NCBI RefSeq assembly: GCF_000971155.1
Contig: NZ_BBLX01000004.1
Location: 203,647 to 267,646 of the forward strand
DNA from: Demequina maris
GTDB lineage: Bacteria > Actinomycetota > Actinomycetes > Actinomycetales > Demequinaceae
Length of the DNA: 64,000 bases
Direction of reading: 5' to 3'
The position numbers were made by a program, and so were the translations under genes. Positions 17,946 to 27,910 of this stretch are shown here, one piece after another; positions within the stretch are counted from its first letter, which is position 1; every line of letters starts with the position of its first letter. Below the pieces are notes generated by a model. That model saw nothing but the letters and a program-made list of their open reading frames with translations. It searched no databases and was not told the DNA's origin.

Positions 17946-20900
17946 TCAGGACGATGCGGCGGACGGCTTGTCCCCGAAGCCGCACGTCGAGCGCCACTCG
18001 CCGACGGCCGCGAGATAGGTCTGCCACTCGTCGGCGGTGAGGTCGCGTCCCGCAGACGCGCAGGCGGCGTCGCGCAGCATCTCGGGGTCGAGCGTCCAGA
18101 TGCCGATGCCCTCCACCTCGTCCACGGCGACCTCGAGCCCGTCGGACCGAAGCCACACCGGCCAGGCGAGCGGCGCGTGTGACACGAACGGACCGGCGAC
18201 GCGGGCCCCGGTCTCCGACTCGTAGAGCACGCTGCTCTGGTCGAGGTCTGCGGTGAGGAACACGTCCCCCGCCTGAGAGAACTGGAAGCGTCCGATCTCC
18301 GCGCGCGACCCCTCGCTGGTGGCGATCGGCTCCAGCTCCGTCGTGAAGCGACCGATCATCGGACCGACCTGAGCCACGACCATGCCGTCGTCGTTGATCG
18401 CCGCGTTCTCGAGGCCGTCGACGAAGGGCGAGAGCGCCTCGCCGGTGCGGAGGTCGAAGACCTGCGCTCCGACGCCGACCCCGGCGAGGTGCGAGGACAC
18501 GACGACGTAGTCGTCGTTCGGCGAAGCGACGATGTGCGAGGCGATGCCCTGCACGTCGATCACGGGGCCGTCGGGCTCACCCGTCTCCAGGTCGAAGGGC
18601 CACACCGTCCCGTCAGGGTCCGCGGCGATCTGCCGGTCGCCCGCACCGGTACGGAAATGCTCGTAGACGTCCGCACCGATCGGATAGGTGAGGGTGCGCC
18701 GCTGCGCCTCGAGGTCGTAGCGGCCGATGTCGTTCGTCGAGGGGAAGTAGGCGACGACCGCGTCATCCGAGGCCCAACTCAGGCCGTCGGCATCGCCCTC
18801 GACCTCGGCCTCGACCTCGTCCGACCGCACGTTCCACACCGACCACCCGCACGGGTCGCCGTCACGCCCGAGCCTGCAGACCAGCAACGCGTCCCCGTCC
18901 GACCGGTACCCGTCTCCGACGATGTAGCCGGGTCCCGCGACGATGCGGTGGACCGGGCCGTGCCCGTCGAGCGCCCATCGGGTCGCGACCGGCTCGCGCC
19001 GGCCGAAGGCGAGGAGCTCGGCGTTGGAGGCCACCAGCGATCCGGTCGCGCCGTGCTGGACGTCGAATCTTGTCTGCGTCGGCCCGCCGAGCGCCAGTGT
19101 GCGCTCCTGGATCTCGCCGAACCAGCCGCCGCAGTAGTACGTCCGGCCCGCCGGACGCGCGGCCATGGTCGAGCACGCACCCTCCTGATCGTTCGGCAGC
19201 GTGACCGTCCACGCCACGTCGCCGGAGCCGAGGTCGACGAGGGCCACGTGGAACGCGCCCGAGGTCAGCAGCCGGCCGTTCGCCGTGACGGCGATGCCCA
19301 GCCCGGTTGCCGCCTCGTCGACCGGCCACGCGTCGAGCTCGCGCCCGGTCGCCGGGTCGATGACGTGCACGGTGCCCGCGGCCACGGCCACGAGGTTGCC
19401 GTCGGGTGCGGCCGCCACCGCGATGCCGTCGGGGTCGTCCGCCGACAGCCGCACCGACGTGCGCAGCGCGAGGGTGCGCGCGTCCCACAGGTCGACCGAA
19501 CCGGACGGGTGGTCGACGGTCGCGACCACCGCACCGCCCGCGCCGATCGCGACATGGAGCGGGACATCGGCGCCCTCCGGCACGGTCGCTTCCGCGGTGG
19601 CGAGGACGGTGCCCTCGACGAGGTCGTATGCGGTGAGGGTGCCGCACGCGGTGGGATGGTCGCATCCAGTCGACTGCGCGAGCACCACCGCGAGCGATCC
19701 GTCCGCAGCCACCGCGACGGCACGATCACCCGCCTCGATCGCATCGTTCGTGACGGTGCGGAACGCCGTGAGCTCGGCGGCGTCCCTCACCTCGATGCCG
19801 CGCGCCGATGCGACGACGATGTCGCCTTCCGCGTCGGCCGCGCCCGCGATGCCCGAAGCCGCCGGCAGCACGATCGATTGGATGAGCTCGGGATGCGAGG
19901 CCGCGACGTCGAACAATGCCGCGCGCGAGCGCGGGTCGTCGGGCCAGCGCTCGTAGGCCTCGACCGCGAGGAGAGCGGCGGTCTCTCTCGACGCGCCGGC
20001 GAGCGCTGTGACGTCGTCGGCGAGCGCCGCGACCAGCTCGTCGTCGGCCCGGGCGGTCGCCGTGCGGTGGTTCAGGATCGCCACCGCGGCGAGCACGAGA
20101 GCGGCGACGGCGGCGACTCCACCGGCCGCGTTGGCGAAGCGCACCCGTCGGCGATTCCGCGCGTCGCGGGCCGCCGCGTCGGCGACCACGCTCGCCTCGC
20201 GCTGCCGCTCGACCTCGGATGCGGAGAGGAACTCGCTTTCGACCTCGGCCAAGGTGTCGGTCGATGCGTGCTGCCAGGAGCGCGCCGCGTCGAGCCGAGA
20301 GCCACGGTAGAGATCGTCGGCGTTCCTTCCTCCGGCCTCCCACGTGCGCGCCGCCGCCGCCAGGTGAGCGACGAGGCGGTGGGTCTCCGCGTCCTCGTCG
20401 AGCCACGCCGTGAGCCGAGGCCACTCGCGGGTGAGCGCCTCATGCGCGAGGAGGTAGTCGTCGGCGCGTGCGACGAGCAGACGTGCCGAGACGAGCCGCG
20501 CGACCGCCTCCGCACGGGCGGGCGTGGTCTCGACCGCCGCGCTGTCGGCGGCATGGAGCGCCACGGTGCCGGTGGCGTCGACGGTGACGAGGCGGCGCAT
20601 GACGGCCCGGCACTCGTCGCGCTGGGCGGAGGTGAGGTTCACGAACACGCGCTCGGCCGAGCGGGCGACGGCGCCCGCGAGCCCGCCGGTGGCCTCGTAC
20701 GCCTGGATCGTCAAGGTCGCCCCTTCGCGGCGCTCCCATGTCGCGGCGAGCGCGTGGGAGAGCAGCGGGAGCGCCGAGTCGACTCGCTGCGCGTCGTGCA
20801 GGATCACGTCGACGAGGCCGTGCTCGATCGCGAGGCCGGACCGCAATGCGGGCTGCTCGACGACCGCCCGGATCGCCGCCGCGGTCGGTGGCGCGACGAG

Positions 20901-22109
20901 ATGGAGCCCGGAGGTCACGAGGGGGCCGATCGCCGCTTGCGCGGCGCAGGCGTCGAGGTGCCGCGACTGGAGCGCCACGACGACCGGCACCCCGTCCGCA
21001 TGAGCGGATGCCAGCGACTTGAACAGTGCCGCCGCGCGTCCTTCGTCGGTGAGCGCCGCGCCCACGTCGTCCACGATCAGCGGTCGTGAGGCCGAGGCGA
21101 GGGCGACGTCGGACGCGGTGGCCGTGGCATCCAGCAGCACCGGCTCGAGCCCGCGCCGCCTCAGGGCGGGCACGACGCCCGCCCGGAGGATCGAGGACTT
21201 CCCGATCCCCGAGGGCCCCGACACCGCCGCGAAGCGCGTGCGGTCCAGCGCCTCGAGCACCGTGTCCACGTCGTCCTCTCGCCCGAAGAACAGCTCCGCG
21301 TCCTCGGGCTCGTACTCCGCCAAGCCCTTGTAGGGGCAGGCGCGGCTCGGAGGCCGCGCGGCGGGGGCGGCCAGGAGCCGCTCGTCGTGCCGCAGGATCG
21401 CCTCCTCGAGCGAGACGAGCGACGGCCCGGGGTCGATGCCGAGCTCGTCGACGAGCAGCCGTTGCGCACGGCGCACGGTCGCAAGCGCCTCCGCCTGCCG
21501 CTCGCATCGGTACTGCGCGAGCGCGAGCGCGTGCCACCGGCGCTCGCGATAGGGCTCGGCGGCGCACAGGCCGACGGCCTGTTCGGCCACGGCCCGGTGG
21601 TCGCCTGCGGCGAGGCGCGCCTCGAGCAGATCGTCGTCGGCCGATGCGCGCAGCTCGCGGAGCCGATCCGCCTCGTCGCGAGCGGGCGGCCAGTCCTCGA
21701 GGACCGCGTAGGGCCGCCCGTGCCACATGCCGATGGCGTGCTCGAGGCTGGTGACCGCGCGCTGTTGCTCGCCGTCGGAGGCGAGCTCGCGGGCGCGGTT
21801 CACGGCGGCCTCGAAGTCGTCGGCGTCGATGTCGAGCACGCCGCCCTCCCGGCGCGGGACGATGCGATAGCCACCCGCGACCGTCGCGATCGCGCTGGTG
21901 CCGAGCGCCTTGCGCAGGCGGCCGATCGATGCCTGGAGCTGCTTCGCCCACGTCGTGGGCGGCGCCCCATGCCACACGGCCTCGGCAAGCGCGTCGGCAT
22001 CGACCTCGGCCGGCCGGCACACGAGCAGCGCCTCGAGCACAGCGCGCTCCCGCGGGCTGACTCTCGGCTCGTCCGAGACGCCCCTCCCCCCGAGGACTGC
22101 GACCCTCAC
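17946..22109 (-). CDS. Membrane-spanning SARP/BTAD-STAND-propeller regulator A
   Basis: 1,387 residues. Order: OmpR/PhoB-type winged helix (about 1-85, VRVAVLGGRG to GGYRIVPRR); BTAD domain (about 90-240, ending LVDELGIDPGPSLVSLEEAI); linker CPYKGLAEYEPEDAELFFGR; STAND NTPase with Walker A GPSGIGKSS at 298-306 and a Walker B-like LIVDD near 346; a basic RNRRRVRF stop-transfer; one membrane helix (about 658-679); then a large propeller outside the cell, ending AGRDLTADEWQTYL-GEWRSTCGFG. It could bind DNA inside and sense outside, like ToxR/CadC but with an ATP switch. GTG 22109 is fixed by a promoter ending 6 nt upstream. Homologue C (27911-32068) is the closest; B is more distant. Confidence 0.85.
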   Translation of the reverse strand: MRVAVLGGRGVSDEPRVSPRERAVLEALLVCRPAEVDADALAEAVWHGAPPTTWAKQLQASIGRLRKALGTSAIATVAGGYRIVPRREGGVLDIDADDFEAAVNRARELASDGEQQRAVTSLEHAIGMWHGRPYAVLEDWPPARDEADRLRELRASADDDLLEARLAAGDHRAVAEQAVGLCAAEPYRERRWHALALAQYRCERQAEALATVRRAQRLLVDELGIDPGPSLVSLEEAILRHDERLLAAPAARPPSRACPYKGLAEYEPEDAELFFGREDDVDTVLEALDRTRFAAVSGPSGIGKSSILRAGVVPALRRRGLEPVLLDATATASDVALASASRPLIVDDVGAALTDEGRAAALFKSLASAHADGVPVVVALQSRHLDACAAQAAIGPLVTSGLHLVAPPTAAAIRAVVEQPALRSGLAIEHGLVDVILHDAQRVDSALPLLSHALAATWERREGATLTIQAYEATGGLAGAVARSAERVFVNLTSAQRDECRAVMRRLVTVDATGTVALHAADSAAVETTPARAEAVARLVSARLLVARADDYLLAHEALTREWPRLTAWLDEDAETHRLVAHLAAAARTWEAGGRNADDLYRGSRLDAARSWQHASTDTLAEVESEFLSASEVERQREASVVADAAARDARNRRRVRFANAAGGVAAVAALVLAAVAILNHRTATARADDELVAALADDVTALAGASRETAALLAVEAYERWPDDPRSRAALFDVAASHPELIQSIVLPAASGIAGAADAEGDIVVASARGIEVRDAAELTAFRTVTNDAIEAGDRAVAVAADGSLAVVLAQSTGCDHPTACGTLTAYDLVEGTVLATAEATVPEGADVPLHVAIGAGGAVVATVDHPSGSVDLWDARTLALRTSVRLSADDPDGIAVAAAPDGNLVAVAAGTVHVIDPATGRELDAWPVDEAATGLGIAVTANGRLLTSGAFHVALVDLGSGDVAWTVTLPNDQEGACSTMAARPAGRTYYCGGWFGEIQERTLALGGPTQTRFDVQHGATGSLVASNAELLAFGRREPVATRWALDGHGPVHRIVAGPGYIVGDGYRSDGDALLVCRLGRDGDPCGWSVWNVRSDEVEAEVEGDADGLSWASDDAVVAYFPSTNDIGRYDLEAQRRTLTYPIGADVYEHFRTGAGDRQIAADPDGTVWPFDLETGEPDGPVIDVQGIASHIVASPNDDYVVVSSHLAGVGVGAQVFDLRTGEALSPFVDGLENAAINDDGMVVAQVGPMIGRFTTELEPIATSEGSRAEIGRFQFSQAGDVFLTADLDQSSVLYESETGARVAGPFVSHAPLAWPVWLRSDGLEVAVDEVEGIGIWTLDPEMLRDAACASAGRDLTADEWQTYLAAVGEWRSTCGFGDKPSAASS

Positions 22110-22115
22110 GCCTTG

Positions 22116-22210
22116 AGTGTCGGGCTGTGGTTCCGGGTGGTCAACACCTGCCGCGCGAACGCATACCGGATGCATACCCGGGCGCCGCTATTCGAGACCA
22201 GGTGCATACG
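22116..22210. promoter_or_regulatory. Divergent control region A: leaderless promoter and SARP-type heptamer repeats
   Basis: Leftward promoter: -35 TTGACC (complement of 22139-22144), 17 bp, -10 GACACT (complement of 22116-22121), 6 nt, GTG. Direct repeats GCATACC at 22161 and 22172 are exactly 11 bp apart, one helical turn, as at SARP operators; a third, GCATACG, is at 22204 on the effector side. The same heptamer and geometry recur at 32121/32132/32153. Confidence 0.75.
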
Positions 22211-22249
22211 TCCGGGCGCTCGACTGGAGGCGATCTGAAGGAGGTCGAC

Positions 22250-23002
22250 ATGTCCATCACTATCGCCCGATCGGTCGGCGGAGCCACACTTGCCGCAGGC
22301 GGATTGCTCCTGGGTACGGCGCTGGCGGCTCACGCCGGCGCGGAACCCGTTGCCTCGCCGAGCGGCCCGGAGCTCGTCTGTCGTGAGTCGCGTTGCGTCC
22401 CGTCGGACCTGGCCGGCGTGCTCGGCTGGAACGCGGACGCGGCCGGGTCCGCTCTCGATGTCTCGTACACGCTTCTCCCGGGGTGGTCCGCTACCGAGAC
22501 CGACTCCGGCGACGTGATCCTCCACCTGCCCGAGTGGGTGGCCCCCGGCAGCTTCGGTGTCCCCGCCGTGACGATCTTCGCGGACCCGCTGGCCCCGCGT
22601 CAGCCGTGCGGCGACACCGCGCTTCCGAAGGCCGGGACGGACGTCGAGGCCCTCCACCACGCGCTGGCCCAACACCCGGGGCTCGAGGTCACGGTCGATG
22701 AGCCTGTCGAGGTCGGGGGCCTGTCGGGTCGTCATCTCGACCTCACCCTTGCCGACGGCTGGACGGACACCTGCCCGGGCGCGGCGGGGGAGCCGGCCGT
22801 CGCGTATCTGATCGACGACCACGGCACGCACCTGCACCGCACGGTCACGGCGGACACCCCCGTGCGGCTGTTCCTCCTCGAAGCAGGCGATCGGACGGTC
22901 GCCGTCGAGGTCGCGGTGCCCGCGTCTCGGGTCGACTTCGAGCAGTACGTGGAGGTCGCCCAGCAGATGATCGACACGCTCGACTTCGATGTCGCGCCGT
23001 AG
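22250..23002 (+). CDS. Secreted Cys-containing protein divergent from regulator A
   Basis: 250 residues. A signal peptide with hydrophobic core (VGGATLAAGGLLLGTALAAHA) and a probable cut after AHA (residue ~28). The mature protein is acidic, with four Cys (44, 49, 120, 175) that could form two disulfides. Fold features: strands such as LDVSYTLLPGWSATE and FGVPAVTIFADPL, and a helix VDFEQYVEVAQQMIDTL at the end. I do not recognise the family. AAGGAGGTCGAC gives a strong ribosome site before ATG 22250. It starts 140 bp from regulator A, with SARP-like heptamers between, so it is a likely regulon member. Unlike the other two small partners it has no YEPM-type repeats. Confidence 0.78.
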   Translation: MSITIARSVGGATLAAGGLLLGTALAAHAGAEPVASPSGPELVCRESRCVPSDLAGVLGWNADAAGSALDVSYTLLPGWSATETDSGDVILHLPEWVAPGSFGVPAVTIFADPLAPRQPCGDTALPKAGTDVEALHHALAQHPGLEVTVDEPVEVGGLSGRHLDLTLADGWTDTCPGAAGEPAVAYLIDDHGTHLHRTVTADTPVRLFLLEAGDRTVAVEVAVPASRVDFEQYVEVAQQMIDTLDFDVAP

Positions 23003-23031
23003 ACGGTCCCGTGGTGGCTGCGCCCGGCGGG

Positions 23032-26000
23032 CTACCAGCTCGGCTTGGAGTACTGCGGGCACGTCTTCCGCCACTCGCCGACGTCCGCGAGGTACGCGTC
23101 CCACTCCTGCTGCGACAGGTTCCGCCCGGCGGTCTCACAGGCGGCCTGATACATGTGCGCCGGATCCACGTCCCACACGGCGACGCCCTCCTCGACGTTC
23201 ACCGCGATCGCGAGCCCGTCGGGCCGGAGGAAGCCCGCGGTGGCGCCCGGGGAGTTGGCGTCGAGCGGGATGCCGATCAGCTCGGCCCCAGCGGTGTCGA
23301 ACAGCGAGACGGAGCCGTCACGAGCCGAGACGAGGTACCGCGTGCCATCCGCACTGAACTCGAGCGCGTCGAGCAGGCCGCCGGAGCCGAGCGTCTCGCC
23401 CCGCTGGACGAAGTCCGAGTCGAACCGGCGCACGTATTGATCGTGGATCGCGATGGCGGTGCCATCCGAGGTGAGGGCCGCATTCCGTACGAACTTGTTC
23501 GGGAACCCCACCTGTCGGCCCGTCCTCGAGTCGAGGAACTGCACGATCGGACCCTCATCGAGCATCGACGTGATGGCGACGAGCGCACCCTCGGCCGATG
23601 CGGACACGTGCGTCGGCACACCGATGACGTGGATCGCGTCGCCGATGCGCTGCAAGGTGCTCGTGTCGTAGGTCTCGACGGTCTTGTCGTCGAAGAGGGC
23701 GTACGCGCGCGTGCCGTCCGCGGAGACGAACAGCGCCGATGCGTCGGCCGGGACGACGTCGGCGGCCACCTGCACTCCCGTGGCGGCGTCGTAGACGTCG
23801 CGTGTGCCGGTCGAGGCCGTGAGCCCGATCACGCGTCCCTCGCCGAACCAGGCCAGGTCCTCGAGGTCGGCGGGCGCGTCGCGCACCGCGACGTCCGACG
23901 CGACATCCCAGACGCGGTAGCCGTCCGTCGCGCCGTACGCGTTCGCGACGGGGTCGCGTCGCGCGACGATGAGCCCTCGACCGTCCGCGCTCCAGCGGTC
24001 GACCGCCTCGTGGGCGCGTGCGACCACCCGGGTGATGGGGCCGGTGCCGTCGAGGCTCCATCGCGACACGACGCGCCCGCGCGTCGCGGTCGAGAGCAGC
24101 GTCGCCTCGTCCGGGGTCACGGCGAGCGCGTCGACGACGCCGTTCTGCGCCGCGCGCACCTGCCCGATCGGCGCGCCCGTGGCGAGGTCGTACTCGCGGA
24201 TCACGCCGACCTCGCCGGCGCAGAAGACGCGGCCGGTTGCGGGCGCGACCGCGAGCGCGAGGCACGCTCCCGGTGCGACGACCACGTGCTCGTGTGCCCA
24301 GAGCACGCGCCCCGAGTTGAGCGAGAGCGCGAGCAGGCCGTCGTCGCCCGCCGCTACCACGGTGCCGTCGTCGGTGACGATCGTGGCGGTGTTCGCGTGG
24401 CGTGCGGGCGACTCGAGGGTGCGCGTCACCGTGGCGCTGGGGACGTCGACCACGAGGATGCGGCCGTCGAGGGTGGTGAGCAGCACGGTGACGTCGTCGA
24501 CGAACACCACCGCCCCCGGTGACTCCACGACGCGGGAGTCCTGCGCACCGACCGCGACCGTCCCGAGGTCGCGGCCCGTCGCCGAGGCTCTCACCGTGAG
24601 GTCTCCCGTGCGGCCGTCGACGACGGCGACGTAGGTGCCGTCGGGGCTCACGGCGAGCCCGCCTGGCTCGACCGCGTCGCTGTCGAGCGGCGTCACGGCA
24701 AGCTCGGTCTGCTGGTCGAGGTCGAAGGTGGCGAGGGTCGGCCGTTCCTCGGCGCCGCTGCGGCTGTCCGGCGCCACGAGCGCAGCGACGCTTCCGTCGT
24801 CGCTCACCGCCACGTCCGGAGCGTCGGGCCAGGACCACGCGGCCGACGTGGCGATGTCGACCTCCTTCGCTCCGGTCTCGAGCCGGCGGACCTCGACCCC
24901 GGTCGTGAAACCCAGCACCAGGTGGAGCCCGTCGGCGGTGACAGCCGTGTGCGGCACCTGCTGGTACCGCACGTGAAGGTCGCCGCGGAAGCCAGGGTCG
25001 GTGGCGAAGGCGGTGAGGAGCGCGCCCTGCGCGGCCAGAGAGTCCGGCCATCGAAGGTAGGCCTCGGCCGCGAGCAAGAACCCGACGTCGCGTGAGGCTC
25101 CCATCACGGCCGCGAAATCCTTGGTGATCGCCTCGAGGTGCGCCCGATCGGTCTGCTCCCGCGCGGTCGTGCCGCGCGACTCCGCGACCCGGTACGCGAC
25201 GGTCGCCGCCGCGATGCCGACGAGCGCCGTGGCGGCCGCCGCGACGGCCCACCGGCGCATCGTCCTCACGCGCGCCCGCGAGCGCGACTCGCGCCGCTCG
25301 GCCTCCTCCGCGGCCGCACGCTCGGCCTCCTCGGCGTCGCGCGACGCGACCAGGAACGTGCGCTCGAGCGGGGTGAGGGCATCCTCGTCGCGGTCGGCCC
25401 AGTCCCACGCGATCGCGAGCCGTGGCCCCCGGTACAGGTCCGCCGCGGGCCTTCCGAGCGAGTCCCACGTGGCCGCCGCGGTCGACAGGTGCCCGAGCGC
25501 GCGCTGGCCCTCAGCGTCGGCCTCCAGCCAGCCGCGAAGGCGCGGCCAGGCGCGCACGAGCGACTCGTGCGCGAGCTCGAGGTGGTGCTCGCGCGCGCTC
25601 ACGAGCCTCGCCTGGACCAGCCGGCCGACCACCCGCTGCAGGTCCTCGTCGGCCAGCGTGCGTGAGTCGACCGGGTGGGAGACGACGGCCCCTGCCTCCG
25701 TGAGGGTGACGAGCCGGCGCAGGATGAGCGCGCAGCGGCGCCGGTCGTCGACCGGGAGGTTGGTGAAGAGGAGCTCGGCCGAGCGCGCGACCGCGCCGCG
25801 GAGCCCACCCGAGGCCTTGTAGCCGTCGATCGTGAGCGTGGAGCCCTCGCGTCGCTGCCAGGTCTCGGCGAGGGCGTGCGACAGGAGCGGCAGCGCTCCC
25901 GTGGCGGCCTCGGCGTCCGCAAGCACCACGTCAGGGAAGCCGTGCTCGAGCGTGAGGTGCGCGTGCCGAGCCGGCTCCTCGATCGCCGCCCGGAGCGCGT

Positions 26001-27234
26001 CCGCGCGCAGGGGCGTCACGAGGTGCAGGCTCGAGAGCACCAGCGACCCGACGGCCGGATCGGCGGCGCACGCGTCGAGGTGGTCCGAGCGGACGGCGAT
26101 GGCCACGCCGCCGCCGCCGCGGTGGTGCGCGGCGAGCGCGTCGCAGATCTCACGGGACGTCCCTGCGGCCAGCGACGCGGAGAAGGCGGTCTCGAACTGG
26201 TCGATCGCGATGACCGCGTGCGCGGGCGCGCGGGTGATCTCCTCGAGCGCCGCGCCCGACGGCGACACCTCGACCATCGTCGTGCCGCGCGCCGTGAGCG
26301 CCGGCTGCACGCCCGCGCGCAGGAGTGACGACTTGCCCGTCCCGGACGCGCCCGCCAGCACCAGGAAGCGCATGCGATCGAGGGTCGCCACCGCACGCGC
26401 GATGTCCGCGTCGCGCCCGAAGTACACGTCAGCGTCGCCCGGCTCGTAGGCGCTGAGCCCCTTGTAGGGGCATCGGTCGTCCGGGGCGGGCAGCGCGGGT
26501 GCGACGGACAGGTCCTCGTCCTGACGCAGGATCGCCTGCTCCAGATCGACGAGCGCGGGCGAGGGATCGAGGCCCAGCTCGTCCCGCAGGACCGCCCGCG
26601 CGCGCCGCAGCGCCGCCAGCGCATCGGCCTGCCTCTCGCATCGGTACAGCGCGGTCGCCAGCGCGATCCAGCGCGTCTCCCGCAGCGGCTCCGCCGCGGC
26701 GAGCGCGGACGCGGTCGCCGCGACGCCGCGATGGTCGCCGGAGGCGAGGCGCTCGGCGAGGAGGTCGTCCTCCGCCTGGCGGCGCAGCTCGGTGAGCCGC
26801 TCGATCTCCACGGCGGCCGGCGGCCAGTCCGCGACCGCCTCGTAGGGATCGGAGGTGCGCCACAGCCCGAGCGCCCTCTCCAGGGCGACGACGGCGCGCC
26901 CGTGCTCGCCCTCGCTTGCGAGGGTGGCGGCACGCGCGACCTCGTCCTCGAAGACGTCGACGTCGACCGCACCGCGAGGGAGCTCGAGGCGGTACGCCCG
27001 GTCGACCGTGACGATGGAGCCGTTGCCGAGCGAGGTCCGCAGCCGCCATACCGACCCCTGGATCTGCTTCGCCCACGTGCTGGGGGGCGCGTCGCCCCAG
27101 ACCGCCTCCGCGATGACCTCCGGGCTGACCGCGGTGGGCCGCATGACCAGGAGGGCAGCGAGGACCGAGCGCTCCCGCCGATTGTGGTGGGGTGCCTCCT
27201 TGCCGGCGGTCTCGCCGAGGACCTCCACGGTCAC
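23032..27234 (-). CDS. Membrane-spanning SARP/BTAD-STAND-propeller regulator B
   Basis: 1,400 residues, same plan as A and C but clearly more diverged. Winged helix 1-85 (VTVEVLGETAGKEAPHHN, then TWAKQIQGSVWRLRTSLG); BTAD 90-240 (RDELGLDPSPALVDLEQAI); linker CPYKGLSAYEPGDADVYFGR; STAND NTPase with Walker A GASGTGKSS at 295-303 and IAIDQFE as Walker B; an acidic/basic coiled coil (AEEAERAAAEEAERRESR); a membrane helix at 661-681; an external propeller; and the ending CETAGRNLSQQEWDAYL-GEWRKTCPQYS. GTG 27234 follows the promoter by 6 nt. It is convergent with the secreted partner of regulator A (29-bp gap) and divergent from a YEPM-repeat protein. Confidence 0.85.
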   Translation of the reverse strand: MTVEVLGETAGKEAPHHNRRERSVLAALLVMRPTAVSPEVIAEAVWGDAPPSTWAKQIQGSVWRLRTSLGNGSIVTVDRAYRLELPRGAVDVDVFEDEVARAATLASEGEHGRAVVALERALGLWRTSDPYEAVADWPPAAVEIERLTELRRQAEDDLLAERLASGDHRGVAATASALAAAEPLRETRWIALATALYRCERQADALAALRRARAVLRDELGLDPSPALVDLEQAILRQDEDLSVAPALPAPDDRCPYKGLSAYEPGDADVYFGRDADIARAVATLDRMRFLVLAGASGTGKSSLLRAGVQPALTARGTTMVEVSPSGAALEEITRAPAHAVIAIDQFETAFSASLAAGTSREICDALAAHHRGGGGVAIAVRSDHLDACAADPAVGSLVLSSLHLVTPLRADALRAAIEEPARHAHLTLEHGFPDVVLADAEAATGALPLLSHALAETWQRREGSTLTIDGYKASGGLRGAVARSAELLFTNLPVDDRRRCALILRRLVTLTEAGAVVSHPVDSRTLADEDLQRVVGRLVQARLVSAREHHLELAHESLVRAWPRLRGWLEADAEGQRALGHLSTAAATWDSLGRPAADLYRGPRLAIAWDWADRDEDALTPLERTFLVASRDAEEAERAAAEEAERRESRSRARVRTMRRWAVAAAATALVGIAAATVAYRVAESRGTTAREQTDRAHLEAITKDFAAVMGASRDVGFLLAAEAYLRWPDSLAAQGALLTAFATDPGFRGDLHVRYQQVPHTAVTADGLHLVLGFTTGVEVRRLETGAKEVDIATSAAWSWPDAPDVAVSDDGSVAALVAPDSRSGAEERPTLATFDLDQQTELAVTPLDSDAVEPGGLAVSPDGTYVAVVDGRTGDLTVRASATGRDLGTVAVGAQDSRVVESPGAVVFVDDVTVLLTTLDGRILVVDVPSATVTRTLESPARHANTATIVTDDGTVVAAGDDGLLALSLNSGRVLWAHEHVVVAPGACLALAVAPATGRVFCAGEVGVIREYDLATGAPIGQVRAAQNGVVDALAVTPDEATLLSTATRGRVVSRWSLDGTGPITRVVARAHEAVDRWSADGRGLIVARRDPVANAYGATDGYRVWDVASDVAVRDAPADLEDLAWFGEGRVIGLTASTGTRDVYDAATGVQVAADVVPADASALFVSADGTRAYALFDDKTVETYDTSTLQRIGDAIHVIGVPTHVSASAEGALVAITSMLDEGPIVQFLDSRTGRQVGFPNKFVRNAALTSDGTAIAIHDQYVRRFDSDFVQRGETLGSGGLLDALEFSADGTRYLVSARDGSVSLFDTAGAELIGIPLDANSPGATAGFLRPDGLAIAVNVEEGVAVWDVDPAHMYQAACETAGRNLSQQEWDAYLADVGEWRKTCPQYSKPSW

Positions 27235-27240
27235 CAGTTC

Positions 27241-27320
27241 AGTCTTCGCGCGGCACCGGCGACGGTCAAGGACTGTGGACGGCCCGCACACCGCCGGAAC
27301 ACCGCGGGAGACCGGCGGAG
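27241..27320. promoter_or_regulatory. Divergent control region B: leaderless promoter and 11-bp repeats
   Basis: Leftward promoter: TTGACC (complement of 27264-27269), 17 bp, AAGACT (complement of 27241-27246), 6 nt, GTG. The 11-mers ACACCGCCGGA (27288-27298) and ACACCGCGGGA (27299-27309) are adjacent and differ at one base; a weaker third, GACCGGCGGAG, follows at 27310. Position relative to the -35 matches regions A and C, but the heptamer (ACACCGC) differs from GCATACC. Confidence 0.7.
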
Positions 27321-27366
27321 ATGCGCCGCGTGGTCCGTTGGAGGCGTCCCTGAAAGGAGCGCCACC

Positions 27367-27849
27367 ATGTCCCACCGCATCCACCTCTCCCACACGAGCC
27401 GGACCACGCTCGCCGCCGCCGCCATCGTCATCGCGCTCGTGGTCGGCGCGGTGCTCGCCGTCGGCATCCGCGCGTGGTCCGACCCCCGGCCTGGGCTCGG
27501 CTTCGAGCCCCCGCAGGTCGTCACCCGGGTCCAGGCCGTCGCCTATGTGCCCGAGCGCCATTCACAGTTCACGCTTGAGGACAACCTCTCGCCCATGGAG
27601 CCGCAGGCCTTCAACCTCAACGGCGTCGTCGACAAGGTCGCCTCGCAGCCGATCAGCGGCGGTGTCCCGCCGTACGCGGTCGACGGCTGGCACGCGCCCG
27701 CGACGATCCCGATCAGCGGCGGGCAGCCGCCCTACTCCTACGAGGGCTGGAGCGCGGACGGCTACGAGCCCATCGGCGGCGGCCTGCCCGTCTACGCCGA
27801 GGACGGCTACGAGCCCATGAGCGGCGGCGTGCCGGACTACGCCGAGTAG
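27367..27849 (+). CDS. Membrane-anchored YEPM/GG-repeat protein divergent from regulator B
   Basis: 160 residues. A short N-terminus, a membrane or uncleaved signal segment (TTLAAAAIVIALVVGAVLAVGI, about 13-34), then ~60 non-repeated residues, then four degenerate repeats of the form (Y)EPI/M-x-GG-x-P-x-YA: PISGGVPPYAVDGW, PISGGQPPYSYEGW, YEPIGGGLPVYAEDG and YEPMSGGVPDYAE at the very end. The same ending closes the protein at 32214, where the repeats carry Cys in place of Ser/Gly. AAAGGAG precedes ATG 27367. Function unknown; an exported structural repeat protein, a ligand of the propeller sensor or a multi-core peptide precursor are all possible. No modifying enzyme lies nearby. Confidence 0.72.
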   Translation: MSHRIHLSHTSRTTLAAAAIVIALVVGAVLAVGIRAWSDPRPGLGFEPPQVVTRVQAVAYVPERHSQFTLEDNLSPMEPQAFNLNGVVDKVASQPISGGVPPYAVDGWHAPATIPISGGQPPYSYEGWSADGYEPIGGGLPVYAEDGYEPMSGGVPDYAE

Positions 27850-27873
27850 TGCCGGTCCGACGACGCGGCGACG

Positions 27874-27899
27874 GGGGAGGCCCCGCACAGGGCCTCCCC
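27874..27899. terminator. Bidirectional terminator between repeat protein B and regulator C
   Basis: GGGGAGGCCC and GGGCCTCCCC pair perfectly around a CGCACA loop. Its right arm is part of the 33-bp sequence identical to the ilvC/regulator A terminator. Confidence 0.88.
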
Positions 27900-27910
27900 T
27901 TCGTCGTGCC